Source: Alopecurus myosuroides
Lineage: Eukaryota; Streptophyta; Magnoliopsida; Poales; Poaceae
Reading direction: 5' to 3'
Length of the DNA stretch: 64,000 bases
Assembly (NCBI GenBank): GCA_028641055.1
Contig: CM054060.1
Span: forward strand, 55,330,292-55,394,291
Position 1 is the stretch's first letter; the number at the start of each line of letters is the position of its first letter. Of this stretch, positions 1 through 11,169 are shown piece after piece. The notes under the pieces are model-generated. The model ran no database searches. It saw nothing but the letters and a program-made list of their open reading frames with translations, and was not told where the DNA came from. The translations under genes and the position numbers were made by a program.

Positions 1-1145
1 AAGGGTAACCCGGCTGGCGGGTTTACCGGCTGTGCTCCCGTTGCTAGTTGCGGTATGGTCCCTTGGTTCGCCGGTGGGATTGGCTGATCTTGAGGCGTGA
101 ACACCAGGGCAGTCGGGTTAATAACCCCTCCCGTTGCCGGTAACATAGTTCGGTGCCTTTGGTGCATCCTTGTCGTCTCCTCCCGGAGCCGGGTCTCTAG
201 ATCATCCAACTCTCGCTGCCGCGTTGCCATCCCCTGCCTTTCTGCTTCTACTTGCCTTCTTTGCTGCTCCAATGCGCGACGAGCCACGTCCAGGTCCCTT
301 ACGCGCTCTGCCGCGTTTTCTGGGGTGATGACCGAGGCGAGGACTGTGGGGTCCAAGATCAAATTATTATCAAACAGAGCCGGGTGACGCGGGTTCGAGG
401 GGCCCGCCCCCGGCGTCCGGTTTGCTTGGAACCCAAACATATTGGCGTGCCGCTCCTCGTCTGCTGGGCGACTGGTGACTGACGCCGATTCTCCATCGAC
501 CTGGGCCAAGACCGGGCCAACCGTACCTTGCTGCTGGGCCACCGCTTGCGCCGCCCCGACTGGCGCCGCGGCTGCGTTTTCTGGATCGGTATTGATCGCG
601 GGAGCCGCGTAAACTGCAACCCGGCGCACAATGCTTGGTGTAGATTCGTACTGTTCTTCCTCGCTATTTTCCTTCTCATATCGGTCCTCCGATAAATCCC
701 GTATAGACTTGGTATCATCCTCCCTCTCTATCGGACCCGTTGTTCCGATCGATTCTTCTTTCTCCGATCGAACATGCGTGCCCTCCCCTGACACAGAATC
801 AGATCCAAGGTTATCATGACTCGAATTGGAAGCACATACCATACCGATGAAGACGTTGATGCGGCCGACTGTCACGACGGATCCGGTTTCGAGGTGATCC
901 GACTCTGGCCCCCAGCCAGAATCGTCTACCATCTTCTCTCCTTGGCTGTTGACGTAGACTTCTCCAACGATGAGGTTCTTCATGCTCTTCCGAGCTTCTC
1001 CCGTGATGTAAACACCTTTGGACGCAGGCCCCACGGTGGGCGCCAACTGTCGTGGGATAATCACGGCAGATGTTACCTGGGGTAACTGATCTTGGGGCAA
1101 GTCGACACAGGTATTTGGGAGAGGGTTTAGCTCGAAGGAGGACAT
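1..1145 (-). CDS. gag: Gag polyprotein N-terminal part (element A), starts inside the LTR
   Basis: An uninterrupted frame of 381 codons plus two bases runs from ATG 1145-1143 to the window edge. Residues 1-33 are encoded in the LTR, and the next six (LAPTVG) by the primer-binding site. Then come a basic/acidic stretch, an acidic Ser/Glu-rich region (about residues 110-170), an Ala/Gln-rich linker and a predicted coiled coil rich in Arg, Glu and Gln (about 285-335), followed by a Pro-rich part. An internal ATG at 983 is a possible alternative start. The Retrotrans_gag domain proper would lie beyond the edge. Gag packages retrotransposon RNA in the cytoplasm. No stop or frameshift was seen, so this is the best preserved gag start in the window. 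The start in the LTR is inferred from continuous frame and ATG context (GCCATGTC). Confidence 0.72.
   Translation of the reverse strand, partial: MSSFELNPLPNTCVDLPQDQLPQVTSAVIIPRQLAPTVGPASKGVYITGEARKSMKNLIVGEVYVNSQGEKMVDDSGWGPESDHLETGSVVTVGRINVFIGMVCASNSSHDNLGSDSVSGEGTHVRSEKEESIGTTGPIEREDDTKSIRDLSEDRYEKENSEEEQYESTPSIVRRVAVYAAPAINTDPENAAAAPVGAAQAVAQQQGTVGPVLAQVDGESASVTSRPADEERHANMFGFQANRTPGAGPSNPRHPALFDNNLILDPTVLASVITPENAAERVRDLDVARRALEQQRRQVEAERQGMATRQRELDDLETRLREETTRMHQRHRTMLPATGGVINPTALVFTPQDQPIPPANQGTIPQLATGAQPVNPPAGLP
1028..1046 (-). other. Primer-binding site of element A
   Basis: TTGGCGCCCACCGTGGGGC, one base after the LTR terminal CA on the minus strand. It is nearly identical to the sites of the two other gypsy elements in this window. 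The same bases are codons of the gag frame (L A P T V G). Confidence 0.8.
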
Positions 1146-1511
1146 GGCGAAAGCAATCTAAGAACCGGAAAGCAACTCGCCGGTTCTCGATATGATTATA
1201 CTGGATACTCGATAACAGGTGTTACAACTATGACTTGAATCTCTAGCGAGCTAAACCTAGGGGCCGGTTTATAAAGCACCCGTACACCCCTAACTTGCCC
1301 TCCAAGGCACATCTTGAGTCCTACTCGAACTCCACATACAAACCCTAACTTTCCTTGTCGCAGCCCACAATCCGGGTTACGAATCTCACAAGCCTTTGGG
1401 CCTTCTGGTAATCTCTTTACCCCTAGCCGGGTATCGCTCAGCACACCTCGGGCCGGATTATATCTTGAAGTGGGCCTACCGGGTTACTATCCCCCCATCA
1501 CTGAGCATACA
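1048..1511 (-). repeat. 5' LTR of element A
   Basis: About 464 bp. On the minus strand it starts TGTATGCTCAG and ends CCCACGACA, directly before the primer-binding site. A TATA box lies at 1276-1268. The last 98 bases hold the start codon of gag (1145-1143). The outer edge is chosen from the TG dinucleotide only; no second LTR is available for comparison, so it may be off by a few bases. Confidence 0.72.
1268..1276 (-). promoter_or_regulatory. LTR TATA box of element A
   Basis: CTTTATAAA on the minus strand inside the LTR, about 120 bases upstream of the gag ATG at 1145. Transcription would be expected to start about 30 bases downstream, leaving a short leader. This is motif evidence only. 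Confidence 0.55.
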
Positions 1512-2890
1512 TAATTTCCATGTTCTGAAACATGTGACATCATTCAGTGAAGAAGGCTTGACCCTGATCTGGCTTCATGGAATAATGCAGCCATACTCGT
1601 CAGGATCCTCATGCTCCTTATCTGAAAACTGCCATCATCAAAGTAAGATTCATGTTACTGGTGTAAATCATGTCTTAAAAAAAGACCGCTTCATGTGCAA
1701 GATAAAAGGACAGGTGATTTTTCTGATCATAATCAAATTGTGCTTTCTAATATTTTTCTCGTTTTTCCATTGTATGCACACACAACTTTAGAAGATTTCA
1801 ACATATATAACTGCTTTACATTTTTAGTTGAACAATAATATTGGGAGTCCCAAAAATATTGAAACATACTGTCATCTCCAAACCTATAGCAAGTGGATCA
1901 TCTTACATGGGCAGATGGGCTATAAAATGATTTTTTCATTGGTAAGGAAGATAGTTTGTAGCAATCATATATTGGTCAGCTAGATAGTTTGTACCAATCA
2001 TATATTGGTCAGCTAGATAGTTTGTACCAATCATCTTGATCTGCAACCATGTACAACGAGTGGCATGCTTTTTGGCTATAGGGTGCCGATTGAAGAGTTC
2101 AGCAGGTTCAGATTGGATATAACGGATTTAATCATGCACTATCAGATAGTGTATAGCTAAGTAGTCAAATCGGAGGGGAACGTGTTCAGCTAAGCTATTA
2201 CATAACTGAAGCTTCATCAGTTTTAATGACGAACGTAACCATGTACCTCACGGAGAGAGCATAAGGGGAGGACGGAGGCGAAACATGTACCTCGGGAAGA
2301 AGAGCCTAATGGCAGGACGAAGGCGGTGTCCGTGTCCGAAATAGAGGTGGCGTCGCGTGAATGTGGCGGCGGACTCCCGCGCCGACGAGACTGTACGTGG
2401 CGTGTGTGGATCAAGGCGGTGTCCGCGCCCGACGTAGATGTGCCACGGCGGCGAGCGACTGATCTCGCAGGATGGAAGGGGCGGTGACGAGACACGGCGT
2501 TGCGGCGGCGACGTCAGCGAGCGTTTGTTCGATCCTCTTTTCTGTACCAACCTAGCGATCTGATCGATATTCGATCCTTTTTTCCAAACTAGCGACCTGG
2601 GAGATATTCACGGAAAGCCATCTATTTTTTCCCCATCATATTCAGCTGTACTGGGCCTTGTTGGGCCAAATCTTCGTCTTTTCATCTCAGCCATTGATCT
2701 GAATTCATACTAGTGCCCAGGGGTGAGCAGTAAAAGGTACCTTAGAAAACCTCATATATAACATTCAGTAGTGCGATTAAAACAAGGTCGACCACCAGTA
2801 ACACTAATTAAGTTTTTCGACCTATTCAATCAAACAAACAGGTTAAGCTAAACCACAACCAGTAAAGTTATCAAGTGAGTTTGTAGATGC
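1512..2890. other. Stretch without recognised genes
   Basis: AT-rich sequence up to about 2220, then a GC-rich segment (2223-2550) with short overlapping frames on the minus strand that resemble no protein I know, then ordinary non-coding sequence up to the F-box exon. A three-copy tandem repeat lies at 1951-2033. The segment 2640-2700 has the look of a plant gene upstream region (GGGCC and CAGCTG motifs) but no attached gene was found. Confidence 0.5.
1951..2033. repeat. 33-bp tandem repeat, about 2.5 copies
   Basis: Unit beginning ATAGTTTGTA and ending GGTCAGCTAG, at 1951-1983 and 1984-2016, with a partial third copy. The first two copies differ at one base (GTAGCA versus GTACCA). Confidence 0.85.
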
Positions 2891-2894
2891 TCAC

Positions 2895-3280
2895 TGCTCG
2901 CTGAGGTACAAGAGGAATCCGTCGTCGCCGGCGTACTCGCCGCAGAATGCCTCGCACTGCCCCGCGCTGCGTTGGACGGCGTCGCAGGCCATCCCCTGTC
3001 GGTTGATCCTGGAGGCGAGGTCGGCGTTGCCGCGCATGACGATGCGGCGCCAGAGCTCGGGCTCGTCCCGCGCGGCGCGGCGCCAGGAGCGGCACACCTT
3101 GTCAGCGCCCATGAGGACGTCGATGTGGTCGAGCTTATGGAGGACGGCCAAGATCGTGTCCAGCGGCATGTCGGCCCAGTTCCTGTGCCTCTCCTCCTCC
3201 GCTGCCGCTGCAGCCGCCGCCGCAGCCTTCTTGCGGCTGCGCCGATGGCGGGCGCCACGGCGGCGAGACGGCGAGGGCAT
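2895..3280 (-). pseudogene. F-box protein gene, first exon only
   Basis: ATG at 3280-3278 opens a frame with a basic N-terminus (SRRR..RSRKK), a run of about nine alanines from a GCC repeat, and an F-box of about 40 residues (NWADMPLDTILAVL ... VCRSWRRAARDEPELWRRI). After that comes a linker ending LLYLSEQ. This arrangement matches the first exon of grass F-box/LRR proteins of the SKIP19/FBL23 type, which act as substrate adaptors of SCF ubiquitin ligases. At 2894 there is a good donor (GAGCA|GTGAGC), exactly where such genes have an intron; without splicing the frame stops three residues later. No LRR exon was found down to 2220, so the gene is truncated here, or its intron is longer than I can follow. 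Confidence 0.72.
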
Positions 3281-3682
3281 GGCGTGGCGTGGTCTGGGTT
3301 GGGAGGTTTAGGGCCCCAGGTTGAGATTTATGGGCGGCCGGTGCGGCGGTGCCCCGGACTAACAGTTCATGTCGGTCAAGACTCTTGTACCAGCGGGTTT
3401 GAAGAAAGACAGCAGGGGTTGTAAAAGAAAAGAAGAGAAAGACAACAGGGGTCAGTTCGAAGAAAAGGTATTTGTAACGTTGAACGGAAACAGAGTAGCG
3501 AACAGTCGCCGAGAAACAAATCCCCCCTGCATGAGCCGAGCAGAGGTGTCCGGTCTACACAGCACGGGCTCCCTTTGCAAGCCTTTTTTTTACAAAATCT
3601 GAACATGGCACCTATTGCCTTAGGTTTCAGTTTCACGGCCACGATCGAACATTTCCGTTTAAGTCGATCTGGGCGGGTACAT

Positions 3683-4020
3683 GCCAGATAAGACCGAACC
3701 ACTCTCACGATGTTTAATTCGAGATAAGAACGAACCAATCTCACAATGGCCTCAACGCCCTTATGGCCTTCATCATGAAGACGTAGTAAGAAATATCCTC
3801 GGTGATGCCCTAAGCAAATGGTATAATTTTTTTTGAGAAGATTCCCCTAAAGTCAACCTTCACAATGTACATAGGTTTCCATAAGAGCACCTCTCTTGTA
3901 GTCATCCTTATGGTCAATATTGTGGATGCCAGTCTTTACCTCTTTTTCCTTATTACATAGTCCAACAGACACTAAGCTGAGATAAGTTCTCACGCATGCA
4001 CACTTCAAACCTGGCCTTGC
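3683..4020 (+). repeat. Direct repeat, copy 1 (about 335 bp)
   Basis: From AGATAAGACCGAACCACTCT to the CTTCAAACCTGGCCTT region the sequence is clearly similar, in the same orientation, to 19826-20162. Differences are scattered substitutions and small indels. Neither copy encodes a recognisable protein. The two copies lie 16 kb apart and flank the LINEs, the TPD1-like gene and the Harbinger element. Confidence 0.85.
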
Positions 4021-4040
4021 ATCAATGAAAATGCACGATG

Positions 4041-4054
4041 ATGATGTTTCTTTT
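4041..4054 (+). repeat. LINE target-site duplication, left copy
   Basis: ATGATGTTTCTTTT, identical to 11156-11169 right after the A-rich tail of the LINE. Confidence 0.92.
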
Positions 4055-4706
4055 CAGTGGCAAATAGCGCGGAGCTGCGAGCGGTGTATGGGCGACAGCC
4101 CGTCGCCCGCAGGCGACTCCTCGTCGACACCGCCGCCCTGCCTATGTCTTGGCGCAGTCCCTCCTGGCTCGCCGCCCCCCTCGAGCTCCCAACCCACCTT
4201 CCCCTCTCTGTGTCTCGCCCCGCTTCAGCCGGCCTTGCTGTCGTCTCGTCGATGCCGGGATCTCTCTTCTCCGCTGCTCTCCCCGTTGTTGTCGCTGATG
4301 CTTGCGTTCGTCCTGCAGGGAGCGTTGGTTGCACCGGGAGAGGATATTCGCTTGCTGGCTCCGCGGATTTTCCCACGACTGGTGCTCTCACCCCGCGCCA
4401 TGAAAGCACCGAAGCCACGCAGGTCTCCGCCCCCCGGCCACGGCCCTCAGGGGTGCCTCGCTCCACTCCAGGTTCGGCGTTTTTCGTCCTCGTCCTTCGT
4501 CGATTTCACACCACCGTGGCTTTCTCAAAGATCTTTCGAAAACTCTCTGCTCCTGGGCGATTTTGGATCACTCTAGAGTTCCTAGGCCAAAAAAACTGAA
4601 CGGATTTGTTGTTAAAAATTCCTTGAACTACTGCTTCACGGTCTCCCCCGATTCATTTGCAATCTGCCAGCTTTCGCCGCTCGTGTTCACCTCTGTCGCG
4701 GCCTCC

Positions 4707-6375
4707 ATGGCTGTCGCCCAGCTGATTGTTGGGAAGAAAAACTTCGGCAAAGAAAATTTTCGTTTTCGCCTCCATGCTACTCGCGCGGCCGCCTTCCTTG
4801 CTGCGGAAGAACTCGAGAGCTCGCTCGAACTCTGCGACTTGCCGCGTGGCTCACCCGCCCCTGTCCTTCCTAGCCCCACCTCTGAGCCTTGCTTGTCGCT
4901 AGCGGCCGCAAGTCACTACGCGCGTCCCATGTCGACATCACCCGGACCCGCCACGCAACCCACATCTGCTTCCCCCGGCCCCGCGTTGGACCTTGACCAT
5001 TGCGCTGACCCAGCTGCTCTGGCTCGCGTTCTCAACGCAGACACATGCACCCCCCCCCGACTTGGAATCAACAACGGCACTACATAGCTCTCACGCGAAC
5101 ACACCTTTATCAGCTGCGCAACTCTCTCCCCTTTGTATTATCCTGTCGGCGTGCCCTGACACCCCCTCTTCTATCGCCGCGCAAGCCACCTCCCCTACGC
5201 GCGGCGTCGAGCTACCTCCCGCTCCTGTCCCATCGCCGCGCCGTACGGAGAACACCGAACCCATGCGTCCGCTCTCCTACTTTGAGACGGCCATTCTCCA
5301 CCCTCCCCCCACCAACAGCAACGACTAGCATTCATCTTCCACCCATGCAAGAAGACATCCCGGTGCTTCCGTTGCCTTGGAGCTGGTCATCCGGTGCGCG
5401 AGTGCCCTGACCCGGTTCGCTGCTTTTGCGGGCGCTTTGATCACTGGAGTCCGACATGTAAGCTCGCGCCCTTATGCTTCTTCCCGGCTCGCTCTTCTCC
5501 TCAACCTCTCCAATCTCATGAACTCCTTCCTCACTCTGTTTCTGCTCCTGCTTCACCCAGGATATCTGACGTCCTCCATCGTGGCGGGGCTCGTTCCCAT
5601 ACGCCCTCCCCTGATGCTCTGCGTGCTCCGCGGAATGCTTGGCTTGCAAGGTGGCGGAGCAAGATGAGTGGAGAGGGACGCGTCCCTCCGCTCTTCTTCA
5701 GGCCGCCAACGCCCTACCCGCCCGGTCCTGTCTCGGCACCCAACGCCTCTCCGGAGACCCCACTCTCCGCTCGGCTTGGAGGTGGTGGCATGCCCGGGGC
5801 CGTGAAAACGTCTGCTTTACCTAACCCGCGTCCCCTGCATGCGGAGTGCTACATGCCCATACTGGGGGACGTTTCCCTTAGCAGGCACTTTGCCTTCGCT
5901 CTGCTCGACCCTTCATCGGCCTCACCGGGATTCCTGCCGCGTCGCGGCTTCGAAGCTCACAGAGGAAATACTGCCATCAGCCTCGTTGCGTCTCACTACG
6001 GCACAATGATGGTGATCTTACCCTCCAAAGTGGTTCGCGAGGACACCATGCGCATTTTCCCTCTCTCCTTCATGGGCCACTTCATCTCCCTGGAGCGGCC
6101 GGAACGTGTGGAGAATCGAGTGGGATGGACGTCCTCGTGCTTCGCCCAAATCTCCGCCTACGGCTTCCCCCTCGAGCACTAGAATGAAGGCGGTATATGT
6201 ACCGCATTCCGCCCGCTCGGAAGCGTTTGCTGCATCGACCCCTTATGCCTCAACGACCTAGACTTCTCCGCGGTTCGTCTCGTGCTCCACATGGACGCCG
6301 AGCGCGAAGTTCCGCCCTCTCTCCTCATGCGGGACTTCAAGGTTGAAACTCCTACGGTTGTCTCCCTCGAGGTTG
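4707..6375 (+). pseudogene. LINE ORF1 (RNA-binding protein), broken
   Basis: The ATG at 4707 begins a frame (MAVAQLIVGKKNFGKENF) that stops at 5087. The reading continues in other frames through a Pro-rich region to two zinc knuckles at about 5364-5460. The first is a regular C-x2-C-x4-H-x4-C; the second has only one residue between the first two cysteines. The frame 5394-6182 then holds the conserved segment typical of plant LINE ORF1 (PLSFMGHFISLERPE, then ISAYGFPLEH). The stop at 6180 (TAG) is followed in the same frame by further family-like sequence (NEGG...SVCCIDPL) up to about 6375, so it is a nonsense change, most likely from TGG. ORF1 proteins bind LINE RNA and form the particle used for integration. 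Confidence 0.72.
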
Positions 6376-7410
6376 TCCGCTCTTAGTCTGCCTCCGGCGC
6401 CTTCTCCCACTCCGGCCACTATGCTGGCGGCGAATGGGACACCCCTCGGCGTGGTACCGGCCCTCGGTCGGAGGCACCGTGCAGTGGCGGCCTTGAGGAC
6501 ATCGACACGGACTCGCTTGGAGGGGCGTGCTCGGACTCCACTTCACCAACGGCGGCTCAGAACGGTATGGGCGCCAAGAACCTCGACTCCTCCCCTTTGG
6601 CTCTCTGGTCGCGCGTGGTGGCGCGCCGCGCGGACTCGTTGGCCTCTGCACAGGGCTCTGTCGACGGTCCGGATTCAGCCGCTACCGTGACCCTGGCGTG
6701 GGACCACGTGCTGTCACACAAGTTGGCTGCATAGTTCCCTGAAGAAGGACTTGACGCTGATGAGGTGACTCGGTGCGGCCGCTCCTGTTCGCCCTCTGAT
6801 TCTTCTTCCCCCATTACGCGTCTGTCGCCAAACAAAAAATCTCCTCTCCTGCTTCAGTGGTACGACACCTTAGCGCCTGCTCTTGCACCGACGCTGGAGG
6901 CCACGGCCCCTACATCTTCTCCAACTCGCGCGCCGCCGCCGTGGGCTTTCTCTGTCCATGATGACATCAATGAGGATGTCGCATGCAAGCTATAGGTCCA
7001 CCACAAGAGTTTGGCCGATTCCGCTTTCAAGGCAAGACGCAGCGCACGCCTCGCCTCCAAGGAACCCGCCTTCTTCTCCGACATGCTCTCGCGGGCGCAG
7101 GCTGTGAATGCGTCCCGTTTCAACATTTCCAGGGGTCCCCTCGTCTCCCGCGGACCTTGCCATGGGTAGCCTGGTGCCCACCACCGAGCCATGAGTCACT
7201 TCGGCTCTTGGGAGGTTCCCGTCCGTGCGCCGCTACCTACCGTAGCGGTTGTCGGAACCTGCCCGTGCCCTCTCGCAGGTGTTTGTGCGGTGAACTCATG
7301 TGAAACTAGCAAGAAGGCATCCCGCCTTTTTTGGTGTTCGCAAGAAGCAGTTCGTGAGTCGGCGCTAGGCCTCCTCATTGCTACTTTTTGTTTTTGTGGT
7401 GCTGTAACTG

Positions 7411-10400
7411 ATGATCATGGAGACACGAACCTACTTATTTGAGTCTTGGAACCTTCGGGGTCTCGGAGACAAGGATAAATGTGATGTTGTTCTTGCTGAT
7501 ATCTCTTTTGTATGCCCCCATGTCATGGCGATCCAGGATAGTAAACTCGAGTCCATCTCTCCCTCCAAAGCTGCCTCCTTCCTCCCCCCAATGTTGCGCA
7601 CCTTCCTCTCGATCGACACAACTGGCACGGCTGGTGGGATCGTGTCAGCTTGGGATGCACGATTCTTCTCTTGTGATTCCTCTTTTGCTAATAGACACGG
7701 CATCTCCCTTGATTTTTATCCACATACGACGCAACTGAGTTTAGATTCACTAATGTCCACGCCCCTTGCTCCCACTCTGAAAAAATGTCGTTCCTTCTTA
7801 GCCTCCGCGCTCACGAACCAGATGATGCGACACCGTGGATGATTTGTGGTGATTTCGATCTTTTTCGCTCCTCCGACGACCTCAACAATGATAATCTTAA
7901 CCCTGGCGAGGCGTCCGCCTTCAATGATTCTATCAACCACATGGCGTTGATCGATCTTCCCTTTAGAGACCGTCGCTACACATGGTCCAACTGCCGCACC
8001 ACGCTGACCCTGATTCGTCTTGACCGTGTCTTGATCAACAATGCTTGGAATACCATTTCCCCTCGACCTCCCTATCCCCCCTCACGCGGAACACCTCTGA
8101 CCATGTCCCCGCTCTTTCGTTTGTCTCCTCCTCTATCCCCCTCTCCCCCATATTTTGTTACAATAGATTCTAGGGGTTGCACACGTCCTTCTGCTCCTTG
8201 ATTGGTAGCACATGGTCTACAACCTTCCGTGTTGACGCCACGGCTTGCCTTGTTGCCTGCCTTCGACGATGCCGGGGCTGCTGCAAATCTTGGACAAAAT
8301 GGTGTACCCCCTTTGGCCTTTACCCAACAGGAATCTGACGCTCACATTGTCATCGATCTTCTTGACTTCATCAAGGAGAGCATGCCTCTCTCCTTCCTTG
8401 AGTCTCGGTTCCATGACCTAACATCCGTGGCTCTGCACCTCTCCATCAAGGAAAGGGGAGACTACTGGAGGGCACGAGCAAAGTCTCGCTTCATGCTCGA
8501 AGGGGACGGATACAATAGTTACTTTCATGCCATAGCCTTCTGCCGTAAGCGACGTAACTCCATCCCGGTCCAATATTATGAAAGTCAGACCTTCTCCGAC
8601 CATGCTAATAAAACTTTGGTCCAAACCGATTTCTTCCGCTCCCTCCTCGGCTCCATGTCTTCTTGCTCCTGGAACTTTGACCTCAAAGACCTTTACCCAC
8701 AACATGATGATCTTCCTCTTTCCCTGACGGCTACCTTCTCCACAAGTGAAGTCATTCAGGCCCTTTCCAAGATGAACAAGGACTCCAACCCAGGTCCAGA
8801 TGGGTTTGGGACTGCGTTCTACTCTACCTTCTGGGCCACTATTCAAGCGGACATTAACGAGGTCCTCGCTAGTTTCCACTCACGCATAGTTGATCTAACC
8901 AGAATCAATAGGGCTTTTCTTGTTCTTCTCCCCAAACATGAGGTTGCGCGGTCCCCCTTTGACTACCGCCCTATTTCTCTTCAAAATTTCATGGTTAAAA
9001 TTATCACTAAGGTGCTCACCTCCCGCCTTCAGTCCTCCATCCTCGCTTTAGTGGACCCTGACCAGACTGGGTTCCTCTCCAATGGTCGTATCTCTGAAAA
9101 CACTGTTTACGCTGCAGACCTTATCTGTACTTGCCACCTCCGCAAGAAACCCACCACTGTGTTCATAATAGACTTCCACAAAGCCTTCGACTCTGTTAAC
9201 TAGCTGAGCCTGGTTACTATCCTCCATGCTCGGGGTTTTCCCAAAATGTGGTGCGACTGGATGATGTACCTCCTCTCCTCAGGACATATTGCTATCATCC
9301 TCAACAGGGTTCCGAGCCCATGGATTGAATGCAAAAACGACCTAGGCTAGGGTGACTCCCTTTCCCCGTACCTCTTCTTCATCGTTGCCGACATCCTTCA
9401 GCGGCTTGTCCGCCTCGCGCACTCTAGAGGGACGATCTCCCACCCCACCGACGCGGCAACTCCACTTGCCGTCCTCCAATATGCTGATGACACACTTCTT
9501 CTGAGTAAGGGTGATGCCAGTTCTGCCCTGTCTCTTCGAAATATCCTTGATGACTTCGCAACTGCCACGGGCCTCAGAATCAACTTCCACAAATCATGTT
9601 TCGTTCCCATGCACATCGACGTCTCCGTTACCGATAATATTGCATCTATCCTAGGGTGCCCTATCTAGAGCTTCCCCCAACCGTACCTTGGCCTTTCTCT
9701 CTCTCTCCAACAAAACTTCCCATCTCGGCTTACAACTCTCTCATCTCCTCGTTTGATCGATGCCTCTCAGGGTGGATCGCTATGCTCCTCTCTTCGTGTG
9801 GGAGACTAGTGCTTTGCAATGCTGTTTTAAATAATATCGCAACTTATTTTATGTGTTCTTATATTTTGCCACGTGGTGTGATTGAGGCGATAGACAAGAG
9901 GCGCCGCTCCTTTTTTTGGACTTGCAAAGACTCCTGCTCTGGGGCTCGGTGTCTAATGGCTTGGGATAAAGTGTGCATGTCTAAGAAGGTTGGCGGTTTC
10001 GGCTTGCGGGGTCTCCAACGGCAAAACCTCGTTCTCCTTATGAACTTCGTACATAAGCTTCACCAGCAGGAGGAGCTATCATGGAAGACCTGGTTTCGGC
10101 GCTCGTACAACGGAGACTTGGGTGATGTCTCCCCCTCCCTCTCTTTCATTGAATCCATTCTCCACCTTTGTATCCCCATCTACAGATACATTACTCACGT
10201 TGCCGTCCACAACGGGGGATGCACCTCCTTCTGGTTCGACAACTGGAACGAGAAGAGAAGACTCACGTTCCACTTCCCCGCCATATTCTCACACTGCCTC
10301 CGCCCTAGCATTACTCTTGTCCGTGCGCTATTTGGGGGCCTCACCTTCCGTCCTTGCCTCTCTTCGGTTGCGGCGGCCGATCTCATCTCCATTCAGTTTA

Positions 10401-10997
10401 TCGTCCAGGCTACGTCCCTCGACGACATTGAGGACTCCCGCACTCTGGCGTGGGGTGCTAGCACGTCATTTTATTCTCGCGATGCCTATATGCTTACTTC
10501 CCCTGTCGGCGTCCTGAGTGCTTCTACACACTCGTGCTGGAACTCCCGCCTCCCGTCAAAGATTAAGATTTTCCGCACGCTTACAGACTCCGATCGGTTG
10601 AAAACTAGATGCAACCTCTTTAGCAAGGGTTGCGCCCCTTCACCCCACTGCAGCTCCTGCAGCGCCACCGAGACTTCCCGTCACATCCTTTTCGAGTGTG
10701 CCACCGCGGCGAACAGATGGGGGTGTCTGGACTGCGTCACTCACTCCCGCGTCTCCATCTGGGATGGTGAGGCCCCGCTCGCCCTCGACTGCTTGGTTTG
10801 GAAGTTGGGAATCGCCGCTATCCTCTGACCGCAAGGCGAGGAATGACGTTGTCTTCAACAGCAAATCAAGCTCTACCACTGATGTTCTCCGTCGGGCTGC
10901 TGATGATGTTATGCTTTGGTCTTGTAGGCTTACTCCTCTCCTTCGGGAGTCTGTTGCGGCCCTGCGTGGCTACTTGATGCAGCGTGCTGTGATGTAG
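7411..10997 (+). pseudogene. LINE ORF2: endonuclease and reverse transcriptase, broken
   Basis: In order: APE-type endonuclease start (SWNLRGLGDKDKCDVVLA at about 7447; AIQDSK where the family usually has a QET-type motif), GDFD at about 7851, the SDH motif at about 8097, RT motifs from about 8770 (SNPGPDGFG), FHKAFDSVN at 9178-9203, the catalytic YADD at about 9481-9493, and a C-terminal CCHC-like cysteine region (GCAPSPHCSSC ... HILFEC, about 10630-10695). The ORF2 product nicks DNA and primes reverse transcription on the nick. The frame is broken by stops at about 8173, 9203, 9351 and 9666 and by shifts near 7740, 8215, 9700 and 10830. No full-length protein can be made. Confidence 0.85.
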
Positions 10998-11155
10998 AAT
11001 GATCGGGCACCCCGCCTTTGTCTTCTTCTCCCCCATCCCCCTGCTCATTGTAAGATTCTTCAACTTGACCACTATTTGAGGGGCTCTTTCGGGTAATATA
11101 CAAGCAGTGGGGAAAACTCCCTCCCCCCCCCCCCCCCCGTTATTCTTGAAAAAAA

Positions 11156-11169
11156 ATGATGTTTCTTTT
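11156..11169 (+). repeat. LINE target-site duplication, right copy
   Basis: ATGATGTTTCTTTT, identical to 4041-4054. It fixes the 3' end of the LINE at about 11155, with a few bases of uncertainty because the A tail meets the A of the duplication. Confidence 0.92.

Larger units (their letters stand above)
1..1511 (-). mobile_element. Ty3/gypsy retrotransposon A (Tat-like), 5' end
   Basis: Seen: on the minus strand an LTR (1511 down to 1048) is followed at once by a primer-binding site (1046-1028) and an open gag frame that continues to base 1. The rest of the element lies outside the window. The PBS motif TTGGCGCCCACCGTGGGGC is the same as in the two other gypsy elements here (from 38081 and 40881), whose two RNase H-like regions and antisense gene point to the Tat lineage. 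Family assignment of A is therefore by analogy. The flank at 1512 and beyond shows no related sequence, so the LTR edge appears to be the element boundary. A target duplication cannot be checked because the other end is absent. Confidence 0.8.
4055..11155 (+). mobile_element. Full-length L1-type LINE, decayed
   Basis: A 7.1-kb element bounded by a perfect 14-bp target duplication. It carries an ORF1-like region with CCHC zinc knuckles, an ORF2 with endonuclease and reverse transcriptase (YADD), and a 3' end made of a G/C-run hairpin followed by CTTGAAAAAAA. This is the layout of plant L1-clade retrotransposons. Both ORFs contain stops and frameshifts, so it is not autonomous. The intact target duplication shows that the whole element, 5' region included, entered in one event. 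A second, 5'-truncated member with the same tail lies at 12908-14636. Confidence 0.9.

Noticed and set aside
3003..3424. Plus-strand frames over the F-box exon
   Set aside because: They are the reverse of a GC-rich coding exon; only the minus strand shows the F-box motif and a splice donor.
4057..4599. Two overlapping 180-codon frames at the LINE start
   Set aside because: GC-rich 5' region of the LINE with no resemblance to ORF1; the likely ORF1 start is later, at about 4707.
11118..11138. C-run as a separate satellite
   Set aside because: It belongs to the 3' hairpin of the LINE, as shown by the second copy near 14600.
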